Positions 10,989 through 23,171 of a stretch of DNA of 64,000 bases are shown piece after piece. Both the position numbers and the translations under genes were made by a program. Location: NCBI GenBank assembly GCA_951804985.1, contig OX638133.1, positions 68,049,867-68,113,866 of the forward strand. Direction: 5' to 3'. The notes below the pieces were generated by a model. The model worked only from the letters and a program-made list of their open reading frames with translations. It was not told the DNA's origin and did not search any database. Source of the DNA: Dryomyza anilis. Its lineage: Eukaryota > Arthropoda > Insecta > Diptera > Dryomyzidae. The first letter of the stretch is position 1. Each line of letters opens with the position of its first letter.

Positions 10989-12379
10989 GGCGACCATTTA
11001 AAATTTTTACAGATCATCAGCCCCTAAAAGGTATTGCAAACTTAAAAGATCAGACATCCCGCCTTGCGCGTTTCCGACATAAGTTGTCAGAATACGATTT
11101 TGAAATAATTTACAAACCAGGTAAAAAGAATTTGAACGCGGATGCTTTAAGCAGAATACCATATTTACAACCCGATATTACAGCAGTACAAACACGTTCT
11201 AAAACTACACAAAATAAATTAGATCAACAAATTACAAAAACAAAGCCCCAAATTAGTACACCGGTCGTAGATGAAACAATTACAGATGCAAATAACGAAA
11301 CAAATTCTGCACACTTATTAACTGATCCGGAAGAAATTAAAACGGTAATACAAGATTTTCATGATTCCGCATTAGGAGGCCATCAGGGTGCAGTAAAAAC
11401 ATATTTTAGAATCAGAAGACAATTTAAGTGGAAAGGTATGCAGAAACAAATAAAAGATTACGTAAAAAATTGTTCAAACTGCCAAGTAAATAAAAGTTTT
11501 AGGCTTACAAAAATGCCAATGGTTCTAACTGATACGCCAGTGAGACCATTTGATAAAGTATACATGGATCTTGTAGGAATTTTACCAGAAACTATCTCTG
11601 GAAATAAATATATATTAACATTTCAAGATGATTTTTCAAAATATATGTGTTGCGTAGCTATACCGGACGCAGAAGCAAGCACTGTAGCGAAAGCATTTTA
11701 CGACGAAATCATTACGCGCTTAAATATTCCAAAAGTATTAGTTACCGACAATGGTTCAAATTTCGTCTCTAAATTGTTTTCAGATACATGTAAATTGTTA
11801 GGAATTAAAAAGTTACATATTACGCCATATCATCCACAAGCTAATGGATCTTTGGAAAGAAGCCATCGGCCATTAGCAGAATATTTGCGAAGTTTTGCAA
11901 AAGAAGATGGGTCAAACTGGGACCAATGGTTAAATTCGGCAATGCACGTGCACAATAACACAGTACATATGTCAACAGGGCAAACCCCTTTCCGTACTTT
12001 ATATGGGTTTGATTTTGATATGCCCACTAATCTAAAACGTAAATGTTCACCAGTTTATAATACTGATGATTACAACAAATTATTAAAATATCAGATTCAA
12101 CGCACACATGAAATCGTGAGACAAAATCAAGAAAAAGCAAAAGAAAAATCTAAACAAAGCTATGACAGCGCATTACACCCAACAATATTTAAAGTAGGCG
12201 ATAAAATATTATTAAAAAATCAAAATAGAAAGAATAAATTTTCTCCCATATGGGTAGGACCCTATGAGGTACTTTCGGTAGTAAGTCCTGTAACGACAAT
12301 GATTTCCATCAAAGGAAAAGGGAAAAAATTCCATAACAACCTATTAAAAGCATATAATTTTGAAGTTTTACACAATTAA
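10958..12379 (+). CDS. Pol remnant: end of RNase H plus integrase
   Basis: Open from about 10958 (ATKNFRAYLLGRPF, then TDHQPLKGIANL, the C-terminal part of the Ty3-type RNase H) with no start codon; the first ATG-led stretch begins at 11084. The KPGKKNLNADALSR motif closes RNase H. The integrase zinc-binding HHCC module follows (HDSALGGH, then NCSNCQ). The catalytic core has all three acidic residues: Asp in YMDLVGI, Asp in VTDNGSNFVS, Glu in NGSLERSHRPL. A GPY-type motif (WVGPYEV) lies near the C-terminus and no chromodomain follows. The integrase looks intact, but the reverse transcriptase and protease are deleted, and pol now lies in a different frame from gag with no natural start. Confidence 0.92.
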   Translation, partial: ATKNFRAYLLGRPFKIFTDHQPLKGIANLKDQTSRLARFRHKLSEYDFEIIYKPGKKNLNADALSRIPYLQPDITAVQTRSKTTQNKLDQQITKTKPQISTPVVDETITDANNETNSAHLLTDPEEIKTVIQDFHDSALGGHQGAVKTYFRIRRQFKWKGMQKQIKDYVKNCSNCQVNKSFRLTKMPMVLTDTPVRPFDKVYMDLVGILPETISGNKYILTFQDDFSKYMCCVAIPDAEASTVAKAFYDEIITRLNIPKVLVTDNGSNFVSKLFSDTCKLLGIKKLHITPYHPQANGSLERSHRPLAEYLRSFAKEDGSNWDQWLNSAMHVHNNTVHMSTGQTPFRTLYGFDFDMPTNLKRKCSPVYNTDDYNKLLKYQIQRTHEIVRQNQEKAKEKSKQSYDSALHPTIFKVGDKILLKNQNRKNKFSPIWVGPYEVLSVVSPVTTMISIKGKGKKFHNNLLKAYNFEVLHN

Positions 12380-14689
12380 ATAAATAAATGTAAAGAAATA
12401 AATAACTGAACCAATAGTTCATGATGATCATAAATCGTAATCATGTTAGAATGAAATGCATACTATTGCAAACAACAATATAAGGTAAAGAAATGCCGCG
12501 TTAATAAGAATTTTTTTTTTAGGAATATGTTTTTAAATCTTAATCAAATAAATAAGTGCATGAGGGAATAGCTACGTATTAATTTTAAAAGGTTACTAGC
12601 ATTAAATCATGTATTAAAAAATTTGTAATGGATAAAGGAATAAAGTGATTTACAAGATTATATTAGATAATTATTAAGCAAAGATTTCAGTACGAATTAG
12701 CAAAAGAAATAAAATATACATTGCCACTATATTTGAGATAGGTCAGCACCTCAATTTCATTGTCAAGGGCATTGTCAATCGAAACAAATGAAAGAAAGAT
12801 CGTTGTACTTGAAATACAGATAGACGTAAGCGGAGCACAAACTGAAGGGGAGCACAGATATAAGTGAGGAGCTTAGGTATAGTTATAAGTGATAAAATGC
12901 AATTCAGCGTTTTGCATGTAGGAACCACTGCACTAATGGACTGAAAATGAAACGAGATACGTTAATGCAGAGACAAAAACAAACAAACTAGCAAACGTTT
13001 TAACCAAAATCATTTAACGGTCATAAAAAATATATATATGTACGTATTGAATGTACCAAAGTTGTTATGCAAAAGAAAGATTGAAAATACTGTCATATAT
13101 CAAGCATATTTAAATTAATAAATTAGTGCATGAATAAATAGCTAAGTATTTTTGAAAATGACTAGCATTGAGTCATGTGGTAATGAAATATTATGGAAAA
13201 ATTAAAGATTTCTAAAGTACATGTACATTTTATTAAATGTAATAAATGAAATGTTCAATATAAACATACAATGAAGATATTAAATTTGAATATTCTATAT
13301 AAATTAAAAATGATGTTAAATTAAATTAAGTATAAAGTTATAGTAAACAAGTAACAAGTATTTTAATAATAATCCTGATTCTGCAAATGTACTCCAACCA
13401 CGACGAATCACAAAGAAGTAGAACATGCACGAAGAAGAACAACAAGCAAACCACCAAACAATAAAAATTAACGTTAAATACAATATGCTAAAATTTTAAT
13501 TGCCAAAGAAGGTCGTTTAATTTTGTTGGGAAAAGGTCTGAAATGGTAATGAAATGTAATGAAGTACAAAAGAATAATGATAAAACGACATGTGAGAGTT
13601 ATGGCGCGGACGACAACAATCAATACATGTTTAATTAAGAGAAAGGAGCTACCCTATGGATATGGATGTAGAAGTTTGACAAATCAGCAAAGAAAGTTGG
13701 AACTATTTTATCATAATAATGCAACAACATTTTACATCTTATATATACTAAATAAAAGATGACAATTTTATCGCTCAAAGAACACGCTAACATTATGTAA
13801 ATAAGTTGAAGGAGCTATTCCATATACACTTATTTAGCTGTCAATGTGAACATGATTACAAAAATAAATTTAACAAATCAACAAAGTTACCACAATTACA
13901 CTAAATCACACACGCTCCAACAAATGAACACAATTTCTTAAACAATTTTGAAGAAGACGAATATTAAAAACGATAAGAACCAATATACGTATTCGAATAT
14001 TGTTACAACAAGTGAAATATAATAGTACAACAACGTCAAACTAACAAAACAACAACATCTACGTATAAATAAAAATTACAATTACTGAAGATGACAATTC
14101 CGCTAGAAAAACTATCGAACAAGAAAATTTCTCAAAACATTTAAAGAAGACAAATCCGTATTAATATTCAGAAATATAAAATTACAAAATTATCAATTTT
14201 AGTATCTGCTCTCAACAAAGTACGATTTAATTTGGCTGAAAAACAACGCAACATAGAAGACATCAAATTTTAAAAGCTAAGAAAATCAAGACGCAAGATG
14301 AAAACAATGTTTGTTGAAACAGTGGCAGAAACAAATAAAGTGCAGCTACAGTCAACGCAATCGCAGCAACCACCAACCGAAGAGTGGCAGCAGCAGTTAA
14401 CACTAAAAACATCGGGATCAGGTTATGTTTGTATTTAATTTCCTTTTATAATTCAGATGTTTAGATTAAAGGCGGGCTAATGCAGCCATATAATTAGAAA
14501 ATTGGGCCAATACCATTTTTTTTTTAAATTTAAAATCATTAAATTTGAAATTATTTATCTCCACTAGGTAATATACAATTGTTTATTTTTAAAAATAAAA
14601 TAATCTACACTATAAGAATTTTATCGAGATGTTAACAATGTAAAAGAAAAAACTATTATTATTTAATTAATAATAATTTTTTCTTAAAA
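12380..14689 (+). other. Long non-coding 3' region of the LTR element
   Basis: 2.3 kb between the pol stop and the polypurine tract with no frame resembling env or any known domain. It is AT-rich with scattered short frames (for example 12743-12928 minus, 13559-13762 plus) that look like chance. A segment at 12545-12630 is echoed at 13118-13190 (AGTGCATGA, then TAGCTA, then ACTAGCATT), suggesting an old duplication. Confidence 0.6.
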
Positions 14690-14703
14690 TAAGGGGGGAA
14701 GAA
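14690..14703 (+). promoter_or_regulatory. Polypurine tract
   Basis: AAGGGGGGAAGAA directly abuts the TG of the 3' LTR; this is the expected plus-strand primer site. Confidence 0.85.
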
Positions 14704-15346
14704 TGTTGTATATCAGAAATACTTTTTCTTTTAGTTTGAAAAATCTGCACATCGCCAGTAAGCACAATATCATATTCATATTAATCATAATAATGTAACA
14801 CCAAAAATGCTTACTGTTATGCATGCATTCGTATTTTTCTCATACACTTATTTGATACACTTACTCTTATACACATATGATGACAACAACAAATGTATTG
14901 GTTGTAATGTGAGCCTCATCAGGTAGCACCTGCATGCGTACAGGCGTACAGGGAACTAAAGCACATAGAAGTTTTTCTCACGATCACCCCAATACGAATT
15001 GATTATTTCACAATATGATGACACTCATATCTGGTGTTTGTAAATATTGGTGCGACCGAGGTGATGAGTAGAGGTTAAGAATATATTTTAAGTTGGATAA
15101 GATTTTAACTGCCTTAGAGTGCAGACGTGTTTCTTTTATAAGTTAAACAATAATGTTAATATTAAAATAGAACTTTCAATTAAATAAAAGTATGTCTTGG
15201 AAGAAAAGACTTGTTTGAATTATTTCGATTAATAAAAATGGAACTTCAACGTTGGACATTCTCTGGTAGGACATCATGGGTAATTATAAATGGAACGTTG
15301 CGACATTTGGCCTCACGCCTAAGCAACGGACATTTTAATTACAACA
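14704..15346 (+). repeat. 3' LTR (643 bp)
   Basis: Begins TGTTGTATAT and ends ATTACAACA. It has an extra TACAG near 14938 relative to the 5' LTR and no substitution that I could see. Confidence 0.95.
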
Positions 15347-15350
15347 CCTG
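15347..15350. repeat. Target-site duplication, right (CCTG)
   Basis: CCTG immediately after the 3' LTR, matching 8910-8913. Confidence 0.8.
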
Positions 15351-15645
15351 CTTCAAATGAATTTTTATTGGGTTTTATGGTACTCTTAATTTGTCATTAT
15401 TGAAATGAAAAATATCAGCTATCGCGAGCAATATTTTATGTTCGTCCGTTTCAGATTAAATTTCTTAATAATGAGAAAATGGTTCGGATTAATATTAAGA
15501 TTACTCTTTTTTTATATTTTTTTTTTTAAATAAAGGTTACAGTTCCCATTCCACGATTTCAGTTTTAAGAGGACATAAAAGTACCAGAAAAATTGATAGA
15601 AAATCTGTCGGCAGTCTTTAGAATTATAATTTGTTTAAATAAGTC
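15351..15645. other. AT-rich stretch, nothing recognised
   Basis: No coding signal or repeat border. Confidence 0.4.
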
Positions 15646-15647
15646 AT

Positions 15648-16397
15648 CATCCCGAGTGGAAATTTAGTTCTGGATAAGAAAAGTATCTGTTAATGAAATC
15701 CTGAAAGTTAATCAGGTTGGGATCAGCTATTCTTATCAGGAACTGATTTCAAACGTGTCGCACACTTAAATGTATTTCCGGATCAGATAAGCTGATAAGG
15801 ATGCCTGAAGCCAACCTGTTTTAATTTACTAATTTCATTGTAATATATATATATTTTGATATATATTATATGTGTAAATATTACATAAACTCAATGAACA
15901 TTCGTAACATTGGGGAACTGTTTACAATTTTAAACAATCAAATATATTTTATTTTTTCCTTATCTCTTTGACACTACACAACTTGCTAAAAATGAGAGAG
16001 GGTGGTCATAGCTCTTAAGTATTCGTTGTATTTGGAATATATTTACAACATAAAATTTTCACATTTTCTTACATAATGCGTTTGGGTTCAACAGCATACA
16101 AATTCAAGCTCTATCTGATTTTACTTAAAAATATTATTTTTGTGTTGTAACCAGGGCTCGGCTGGAACTGGAATCGGAACTGGAATCGGAACCGGACCGG
16201 AACCGTTTCATTTTTATAGAACTGGAATCGTTATTTTAATTTTCGAATGGATCCGAAGTCAGTTAGCTTATAGAGTATGACTATCCTTATAAATCACTGA
16301 TCATAAGGTTTCCTCATGTAGGAAAACCACAACTTAACCTGGAACTATCCTGGTACTAAATAAGGTTTACCTGACAAAATTTCAACTCGGAGTATTA
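15648..16397. mobile_element. Non-autonomous element with CCTGATCAG-like words, copy 1
   Basis: Left end CCCGAGTGGAAATTTAGTTC and right end GACAAAATTTCAACTCGG are inverted relatives. The interior carries repeated TGATCAG/TTATCAGG/GATAAG words. A second copy with the same ends is at 36408-37028. A GGAATCGGAAC array (16153-16245) of a different family interrupts it. No target duplication was found. Confidence 0.6.
16153..16245. repeat. hAT-like end with GGAATCGGAAC words
   Basis: CAGGGCTCGGCTGGAACTGG followed by several GGAATCGGAACC copies. The same word cluster recurs at 25300-25450, 50310-50375 and 51760-51832, in either orientation. It looks like one subterminal region of a hAT-type element whose partner end is missing. 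Confidence 0.55.
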
Positions 16398-16857
16398 TGG
16401 CAGTTTGATATTTTTTGGTATTAATGTTTAATGATTACAGTTCTTTAATTGTTAGAAATACATTTGCATGATATGTGTAAAAGGACCTTGAACGACTTTT
16501 GAATAAACTAATAAAAATTGATCTACTAGCAATAAAAACCAAGGATTGATATCGTAACCGAAACCGATATCCGTTTAAAACCGTTTCATTTTTAAAACCG
16601 AAACCGTTATACGAAAATCTGAAATAAACCGATATCCAAAACCGAAATAAACGGTTTCGTTTTTATACCGGTTTAAAACGGTTTTAAAAATTATTAAAAG
16701 AAACAGAAAAACATATTTTATTTTATATAGAAACTCAAAGTGCAAGGCATGTTTAATTTTTTTTTTTATTAAAATTTTGAGTTCCCAAAATAAATATTGT
16801 GTAGCGGTAAATCGAATTAACAACAAAACACAACTCCAAGCACAATATAATAATAAT

Positions 16858-16972
16858 AGTTTTGCGCTACAGTACTGTATAGAAAGAACTTCAGTCGAGC
16901 TCTCTCACCATTTGAGCTGGGGACCTTTCGGCTCGCAGTCCAACGCACTAACCACTGAGCTACCGCGGCGAC
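16858..16972 (-). mobile_element. tRNA-derived SINE, internally deleted copy
   Basis: Read on the minus strand: the head has an A box (GTAGCTCAGTGGTTAG) and TTGGACTGCGAGCCGAAAGG, then jumps from the B-box region straight to the 3' part (AAATGGTGAGAGAGCTCG). The middle, present in the 36442 copy, is missing. Pol III promoter parts are partly lost. Confidence 0.8.
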
Positions 16973-17534
16973 AGGGAATATAATACCATTTATAATTCTT
17001 TAAATTGGTTTTTGAGTGAAACGTATTAAGGATAAAAAAATTATAATAAGGCAATAAAAAACAATGGTAATGCAAGAAAAAAAAATAGTTTAAAATTATT
17101 AACATCTCAGTAACTACTTAAGAAAATACTAAAAATAAAGTGCAAGTTCGACAAGTTCGAACATTTCATGTATACAGGCCGCTTGCAGATATTTTGTTCA
17201 CTGAATTGTTCAAATTTAATTTCTTTGGCTTTTGGAAATTGTAAAAATCTTCTTCTTCTGATGAATTTTAAGAATATTTACCGATGTATTCTTGTTCAAG
17301 GTTCGCTTCTCGACACTCTTCTGCAATTCAGATCATATCTCAGGTGATATCAAAATGATGCTTTTCATTGGTTGCGTTGCACACTTTACCACAGAAAATG
17401 ATTCTTACTTTAAACCAATATGACAATTTTATATAACTTTCCACCATATACACAATGTTAAATTATTTGCAAAACCAGTTTGTATATCAAATATTCGATC
17501 ATTTTAAACACCACCAGAACTCAAAAAAAACGTA

Positions 17535-17776
17535 CTGTAGCGTCGGTAGCTCAAGGCTAGTGCATTGGACTGCGAGCCGAAAGGTCCCCGGTTCAACCCT
17601 GGCTAACAACATCTTTTCATAGAAACATTTTTCTATACTGCGCTACCTCTCGACAGTAAATGGCACATCTACGAGAGTAAAACATTACCTATGAAAAGCT
17701 CACCGCACAGCTCAAAATGATGAGAGAGCTCGGCCTAAGTCTTATAAAAACTGTACCGCATAACTATTATTATTAC
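17535..17776 (+). mobile_element. tRNA-derived SINE, full-length-like copy
   Basis: A box (GGTAGCTCAAGGCTAG), the shared TGGACTGCGAGCCGAAAGG segment, B box (GGTTCAACCC), then a tRNA-unrelated body (ACATCTTTTCATAGAAAC, and later AGAGAGCTCGGCCTAAG) and a tail of ATT/TTA triplets. A 9-bp duplication AAAAAACGT lies at 17525-17533 and 17780-17788. The triplet tail suggests mobilisation by a non-poly-A LINE. Confidence 0.85.
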
Positions 17777-18052
17777 TCTAAAAAACGTTCAAAATTTTTT
17801 TTTCACTTATTATGCAGTAAAAAAGGTATTAATTTGATTATAACTTATTGTTAAGAAGAACTTTGTTTTATTTTTTTAAGTGCAAAAACATGTCGACAAA
17901 TTGCAATTTTCCACATTACCCCATGTCACACTTTACCACAGGTTTTTTGTTAAAGAGAATGAAAATTATGGAAAAAAAAAATTTTATACAAAAACCGAAA
18001 TTAAAACCGAAACCGTAACTTGGAACCGGTATACCGAAACCTTGATAAAAAC

Positions 18053-18125
18053 ATTCCCGAAAATCCCGGGACAAGTTTTTCGGAACTAATTTGACTCAAA
18101 TCCCGAGATCTCGGAACATAACTAC
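18053..18125. repeat. CCCGGGA/CTCGGAA-word fragment
   Basis: A short run of TCCCGGGAC, TCCCGAGAT and CTCGGAAC words like the hAT-like terminus at 31092-31190. It was interrupted by hAT copy 2. Confidence 0.5.
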
Positions 18126-18640
18126 TTTTATATAATTTATTCAACTTCTAGATGTTAACTTTAAATTGCAACCGTTTTTATTAGATCCAATTAAAGTATT
18201 AACTAATGGTCGATGACTACAGTATTTGAGTTTCTGTTTCATGTTCGTAGCTAGTGTAAATGTCGAGATAAATTGTTTTGAAAGATTGAGTTGTACGGTA
18301 TATGAATCCTTTGCACGGGTTTTGTTAAGATTTGGAATATATATCCTACAGACCTTCATTGACCACGCACACTTTTACGCCCATTTTTATTTTTGGTTTA
18401 TGTTCCTAGCAAAACCGCTGAACGAATTTTTCTGAAAATTTGCATTACTATGATATAAGGTCCATGGAGTATCCTAAGTCAGAAATAAATCAGATTGGAC
18501 AGGTGCTACTCACATCCCATATAACTCAAAAATTCAGTACGCTATATCTCAGCCCTAATGTTATCGATTTACGAATTTTACGGGGAATTATTTTTGTTTT
18601 GATTACTACATTACTACACCAATTAAAAAAACGTCCACAG
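18126..18640. repeat. Interspersed repeat with CATGTTCGTAGCTAGTG head
   Basis: CATGTTCGTAGCTAGTG at about 18240 recurs at about 56823. The segment up to 18540 includes CACATCCCATATAACTCAA, which also resembles the GGCACCTCCCATATAACCC repeats at 46800 and 56300. It runs directly into the TA microsatellite. Confidence 0.5.
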
Positions 18641-18641
18641 C

Positions 18642-19325
<684 letters not shown>

Positions 19326-19977
19326 TTTATGATTAATAGACTTTCCGGTAAAACGATTGTCATAATAAAATCAAACCAACAATTACTCACATGTTCGATA
19401 TTAGGATCAAAAATGTATTTTTATCGCACATACCATGGTATTTAAAATTATGATGCGAATTTTTTTTTAATCATCAAAATTTGATACAATTTAATTAGAT
19501 TTTTAAGGAAATTATGATTATATTAGGTGCACATTCATGCTGCATTTCTAGGATAAGTAATTAGTAATTCCTTGAAAGCAGCGCTTGACAAATTCGATAA
19601 TATGTCAGAAAACATGGTTATACCATATGTTGAAAGTTTGTTTTCTCAATAAAATAAAATGTTAGATCCATAATATTGAAGAGGCATTGTATTTTTAAAT
19701 TAACTCATAGCATTAATTTAAAACCACAGCTATGTCTAGCCTAATTGAGATGAAATTGTAGATGTGCCAAAATTCAACAGTGTACATTTTTGTTGGTATT
19801 AGGAGTACATTTACGAATCAGGTATTAAAATCTTTGTTTTTACTTCGTTTGATTGAATTTGAGTTTTTCTTACTTTAGCCACATGTAACAATTCGTATTA
19901 ACTCAAAAATTGTTTGTATTTATTATTAATGTTAATAATAACACGACACAACAAAATGAGAAAAAAAGATTGCGCAG
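19326..19977. other. AT-rich stretch, nothing recognised
   Basis: No coding signal or repeat border seen. Confidence 0.4.
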
Positions 19978-21335
19978 TAAATGTTATTATTTTTGTATTA
20001 TTGAAAATGACCCGCAGAATATGAATACATGAATTATGGATAGGTTTACAAGATTTCGGGCAATAACTTTTGTACTGAGCTTTCAAACAGGTGGTCACAT
20101 ATATTTGTAAATATCTCGCGTTTTATAAAACTCATATGCTCAATCGGTTAAAAGGTAATTAAATATCCAATAAACCTTTCTTACAACATTTTGGAATTGG
20201 TTCACTTGTTTAAGAGAACTCTATAGAAGAACTCGAAAAATGTAAATTTTTTTCGACCAATTTTTTTTTTAAATGAATTTAAAAAATGGCGAATAATTGA
20301 AAACGCGAAATGCTGCACAGTTTGTAATATTCCAAAATTAGCCTACATATTTGTAAAGAAAATAAAAGAAATCTATGGGCACATTTTGAGAACAGAAAAA
20401 ATCATGTGAAAGCATTACAATTGAGTATTAACTAAAAAAATCGCATTTTATGTTTATACCATGGGTTACACGTTAGAAAATGTATTTGAGGATATTTTAA
20501 CGCCTCTTAGTAGGCGTCACCGCTAAGAAAAAGTATATATTTTCTTGATCAACATCACTTTCCGAGTCGATTTATATATGACCGTCTGTCTGTCCGTCTA
20601 TACACGATAACTTGAAAACTGCTATTCCGAATGCGACGAGATTTAGTTTTAATATATTTTAGTAGAATAGTAATTCAAATTTCGAAAATGAGTCGAATTA
20701 GTCAACTACTACATCCACAGCGATATATGGGTTTACTTTTTAGGATCACATATCTCGTAAAGTATTAAAGATAAAGTTATAAAATTTAAAATTAATTACA
20801 AGCAATCATCTGTCAATAGGTGCTCGAAAAATGAGCGTGATCCGCACACATTTTTTTTTTGTATGTCCATTTGTATAGCAAAAGTTATGTAAATCAAATG
20901 TTACCCATATATTTTTGTCATTGCTAGCTCAATTTCTTCGAAAGAGTGTGAATTAATTTTGAAAAATTAAAATTTGTGTTTCATCATAATTTCTTGACTT
21001 TTTTCCATTTTTTTATATGATTTTTTTTTTAATTTTTTTTGAAATAAATGCTTTTTTCAACTTCTCCTATCGAGTTCTCTTAAACTAATGGACCAATTTA
21101 AAAATGTTCTGAGAAATGTTTATTTGATATTCCATTACCTTTCATTCGATATAACACTTGATCATATGTGTTATTTAGAACGCGAGATATTTACAAATAT
21201 ATGTGAGCACCTTTATGAAAGCTCGGTTCAAAAGTTATTGGCCCATATTTTGTAAACCTATCCAAATTAAAATTATTAAACCATATTTTCGGAATCAGGG
21301 CGTCATTTTACATAATACAAAAATAACCTTGAATG
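19978..21335. mobile_element. Foldback element with about 300-bp inverted arms
   Basis: The left arm (about 19978-20290) and right arm (about 21035-21335) are diverged inverted copies. Matches include GGATAGGTTTAC with GTAAACCTATCC, ATATTTGTAAATATCTCGCG with its inverse, and AAGAGAACTC with GAGTTCTCTT. The 0.75-kb centre contains a DINE-1-like segment. No gene is present. Confidence 0.7.
20505..20880 (+). mobile_element. Diverged DINE-1-like copy
   Basis: CGCCTCTTAGTAGGCGTC, AAAGTATATATTTTCTTGAT, GACCGTCTGTCTGTCCGTC and a GAAAAATGAGCGTGATCCGC near the 3' part match the better copies at 29068, 38251 and 43832 in order, but with many differences. Confidence 0.65.
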
Positions 21336-21429
21336 CTGGGCAGAATGGCTGTTATGTAGTGTAATCAATTAAAATTTAAAATATAAAAAACAACAAGAAA
21401 TAATTGTTATTCATTCCTTTATGTCGGTA

Positions 21430-21545
21430 TCGTGTAGGTTTACCTTTTGACAGTTTATTCAATACAAAAGTTGTCAAAAAGTCAAATTTATTTTTAAAGT
21501 AGACTTTAAATTGTCTATGGTTATGAGCCAATTTGTTTAAACTCA
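21430..21545. repeat. Half of a hairpin MITE related to 57550-57682
   Basis: Contains AGACTTTAAATTGTCTATGG followed by TTATGAGCC and an upstream GTCAAAAAGTC, matching one arm and the centre of the hairpin at 57550-57682. Confidence 0.5.
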
Positions 21546-21575
21546 TTTTTTTATTTCTCACAAAGATTTTGGTAG

Positions 21576-21735
21576 TATGAACGAATATTTATTTTAAACA
21601 TTTTTTGGTATTCCTTACTTTATTTTTCTCTAACCCTAGATTTAAAGCTTGTAGAATTATGAACGAATATTTATTTTAAACATTTTTAGGTTTTCCTTTT
21701 TTTTCTAACCCTAGATTTAAAGCTTATAGAATTAG
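21576..21735 (+). repeat. 82-bp tandem duplication
   Basis: ATGAACGAATATTTATTTTA ... CTAACCCTAGATTTAAAGC occurs twice in direct orientation with a few differences. Confidence 0.85.
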
Positions 21736-22265
21736 TTATAATGCCTATTTTCTAGACAATCCAGTGATCTACTCAGCCAACCCATTTAAGTATTAATGGT
21801 ATTAAACATCCTCTTGTGCTTCTGAACTGTAACTAATAATTTTACTGTTGAAATTTGTCAGGGGGTAAAAAGAATTGATTGCAACTAGTAAAGTATGTTT
21901 AAAATATTATAAATCACACTTCAGTCATATGTTTCCCCACGCATAACATCATAAGTCAATTTTTCCTCGTTTCAGTTATCGTGTTAAGTAGCGCCAAAAA
22001 GAGTTGTGCTTATTAGGTTATTGTCTAATAACTTGGGAACAAAAGAATATTTTGTAGATGTTTTTGAAGACGAGTTATGCTGTTATGCCCTGGCGTCACA
22101 GAATTATTCATAAATATCTTATTTACGTGAGAAAACAAAAAGTTTACACAGATATTTGAAACATATATTAGTATTTATCATTGCGACTATTCATATTTTT
22201 AGCAAACCCAAAGCAATTTAGTAAAATAATTAAATAGTTATTTGAAAGTCAGTGATTGTAATATT
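21736..22265. other. AT-rich stretch, nothing recognised
   Basis: No coding signal or repeat border seen. Confidence 0.4.
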
Positions 22266-22965
22266 TTCTGATGGGTTCCCAGTGGAGAACAGCAGATGCG
22301 CAGTACAAAACCGAACTGCGAACGAGTGGAAGGCACAACGATGAAGAACCACCTTGCGGAAAATTGATTTTTCACCAAAAGTCTCTACGTCATGCAGTGA
22401 CTTTTTCAGAAATTGAAAATTCTAAAAATATCTAAATTGTATTCTTACCTAAAATAAATGTGAGATGAATACGCCTAGTTGGACGCACTGCAGCACAAGA
22501 TCAATTAAAAACACTTGGTGAACGTTTCCAGAATATTTTGACAGGATTCAAATTAAAAGTTTTTCAATTAAAGGAGAGTTGATTAATTGGTTTATTGCAA
22601 ACACACACGCACTATAGTCTGTAGTATTTTCTTATTTTAAACGTTTTTTGTTTTTTTTTCAATTGTATGAAATTAACGAGTGGACGCGTTATAACTCGGT
22701 GAACAAAGAATTTTCAACTGCGAGCTGATAGAAAGTCTGCCAACTTTTGGTCGTCTTTCATTGAAAATTCTGCGCACAAGAAGAATTACTTTCAAGTCGC
22801 AGAAGTGGTCTTCCATCCACATGCAGCAGAGTTCCAGTTTCCCCAAAAAGGATTCCAAACACAAAGTGCGCATGTCCTTCGTTGAGCGATTCCTTGTCGT
22901 CTTGTCGTCGTGTTGTGGTTGTTTTCAGAACCGATTTTTTGCCAGCTGACTAAGACCAAAGAGTG
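22266..22965. other. Less AT-rich non-repeat island
   Basis: Composition is more balanced at 22270-22400 and 22670-22960 than around them, with no recognised repeat family. Short frames on both strands (for example minus 22673-22873) carry no domain. Possible promoter, UTR or non-coding RNA exon; undecided. Confidence 0.2.
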
Positions 22966-23171
22966 TTGTTTTGTTATTGTTATTGCTGTTTCTATTGTGA
23001 TATCATTTCCAGAAAAAATTGTTGATAAAAATAGGGATGGTTATTTTTTGGATACCCAATATTTTACATTCGATATCAATATAAATATCGAATTTATTTG
23101 TTTAATACCTGAGACAGACATCAAGTAAAGTTATTATAATAACAATACTATAATATTCTAAATACTAGATA

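Larger units (their letters stand above)
8914..15346 (+). mobile_element. Ty3/gypsy LTR retrotransposon (mdg1/412-like), internally deleted
   Basis: Complete borders: LTRs at 8914-9551 and 14704-15346, each starting TG and ending CA, with a 4-bp duplication CCTG at 8910-8913 and 15347-15350. A tRNA-Ser primer-binding site follows the 5' LTR and a polypurine tract precedes the 3' LTR. The interior keeps the N-terminal gag, then jumps directly into the end of RNase H and the integrase. The rest of gag, protease, reverse transcriptase and most of RNase H are missing. By eye the LTRs differ only by one 5-bp indel, so insertion was recent. The copy could move only with proteins from an intact relative. 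No env-like frame is present. Confidence 0.93.
16540..18044. mobile_element. hAT-type non-autonomous element, AACCG family, copy 2
   Basis: Starts CAAGGATTGATATCG and ends CCGAAACCTTG, flanked by a perfect 8-bp duplication ATAAAAAC at 16532-16539 and 18045-18052. Subterminal AAACCG words occur at 16555-16685 and 17993-18040. The internal sequence at 17285-17480 matches copy 1 near 8470-8740. Two SINEs have landed in it (16858-16972 and 17535-17776). The 1505-bp element has no transposase. Confidence 0.88.

Noticed and set aside
12380..14689. Possible env gene of the LTR element
   Set aside because: No frame longer than about 70 codons and no signal peptide or membrane anchor pattern.
8914..15346. 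Full-length functional gypsy element
   Set aside because: Reverse transcriptase and protease are missing, so despite complete LTRs it is defective.
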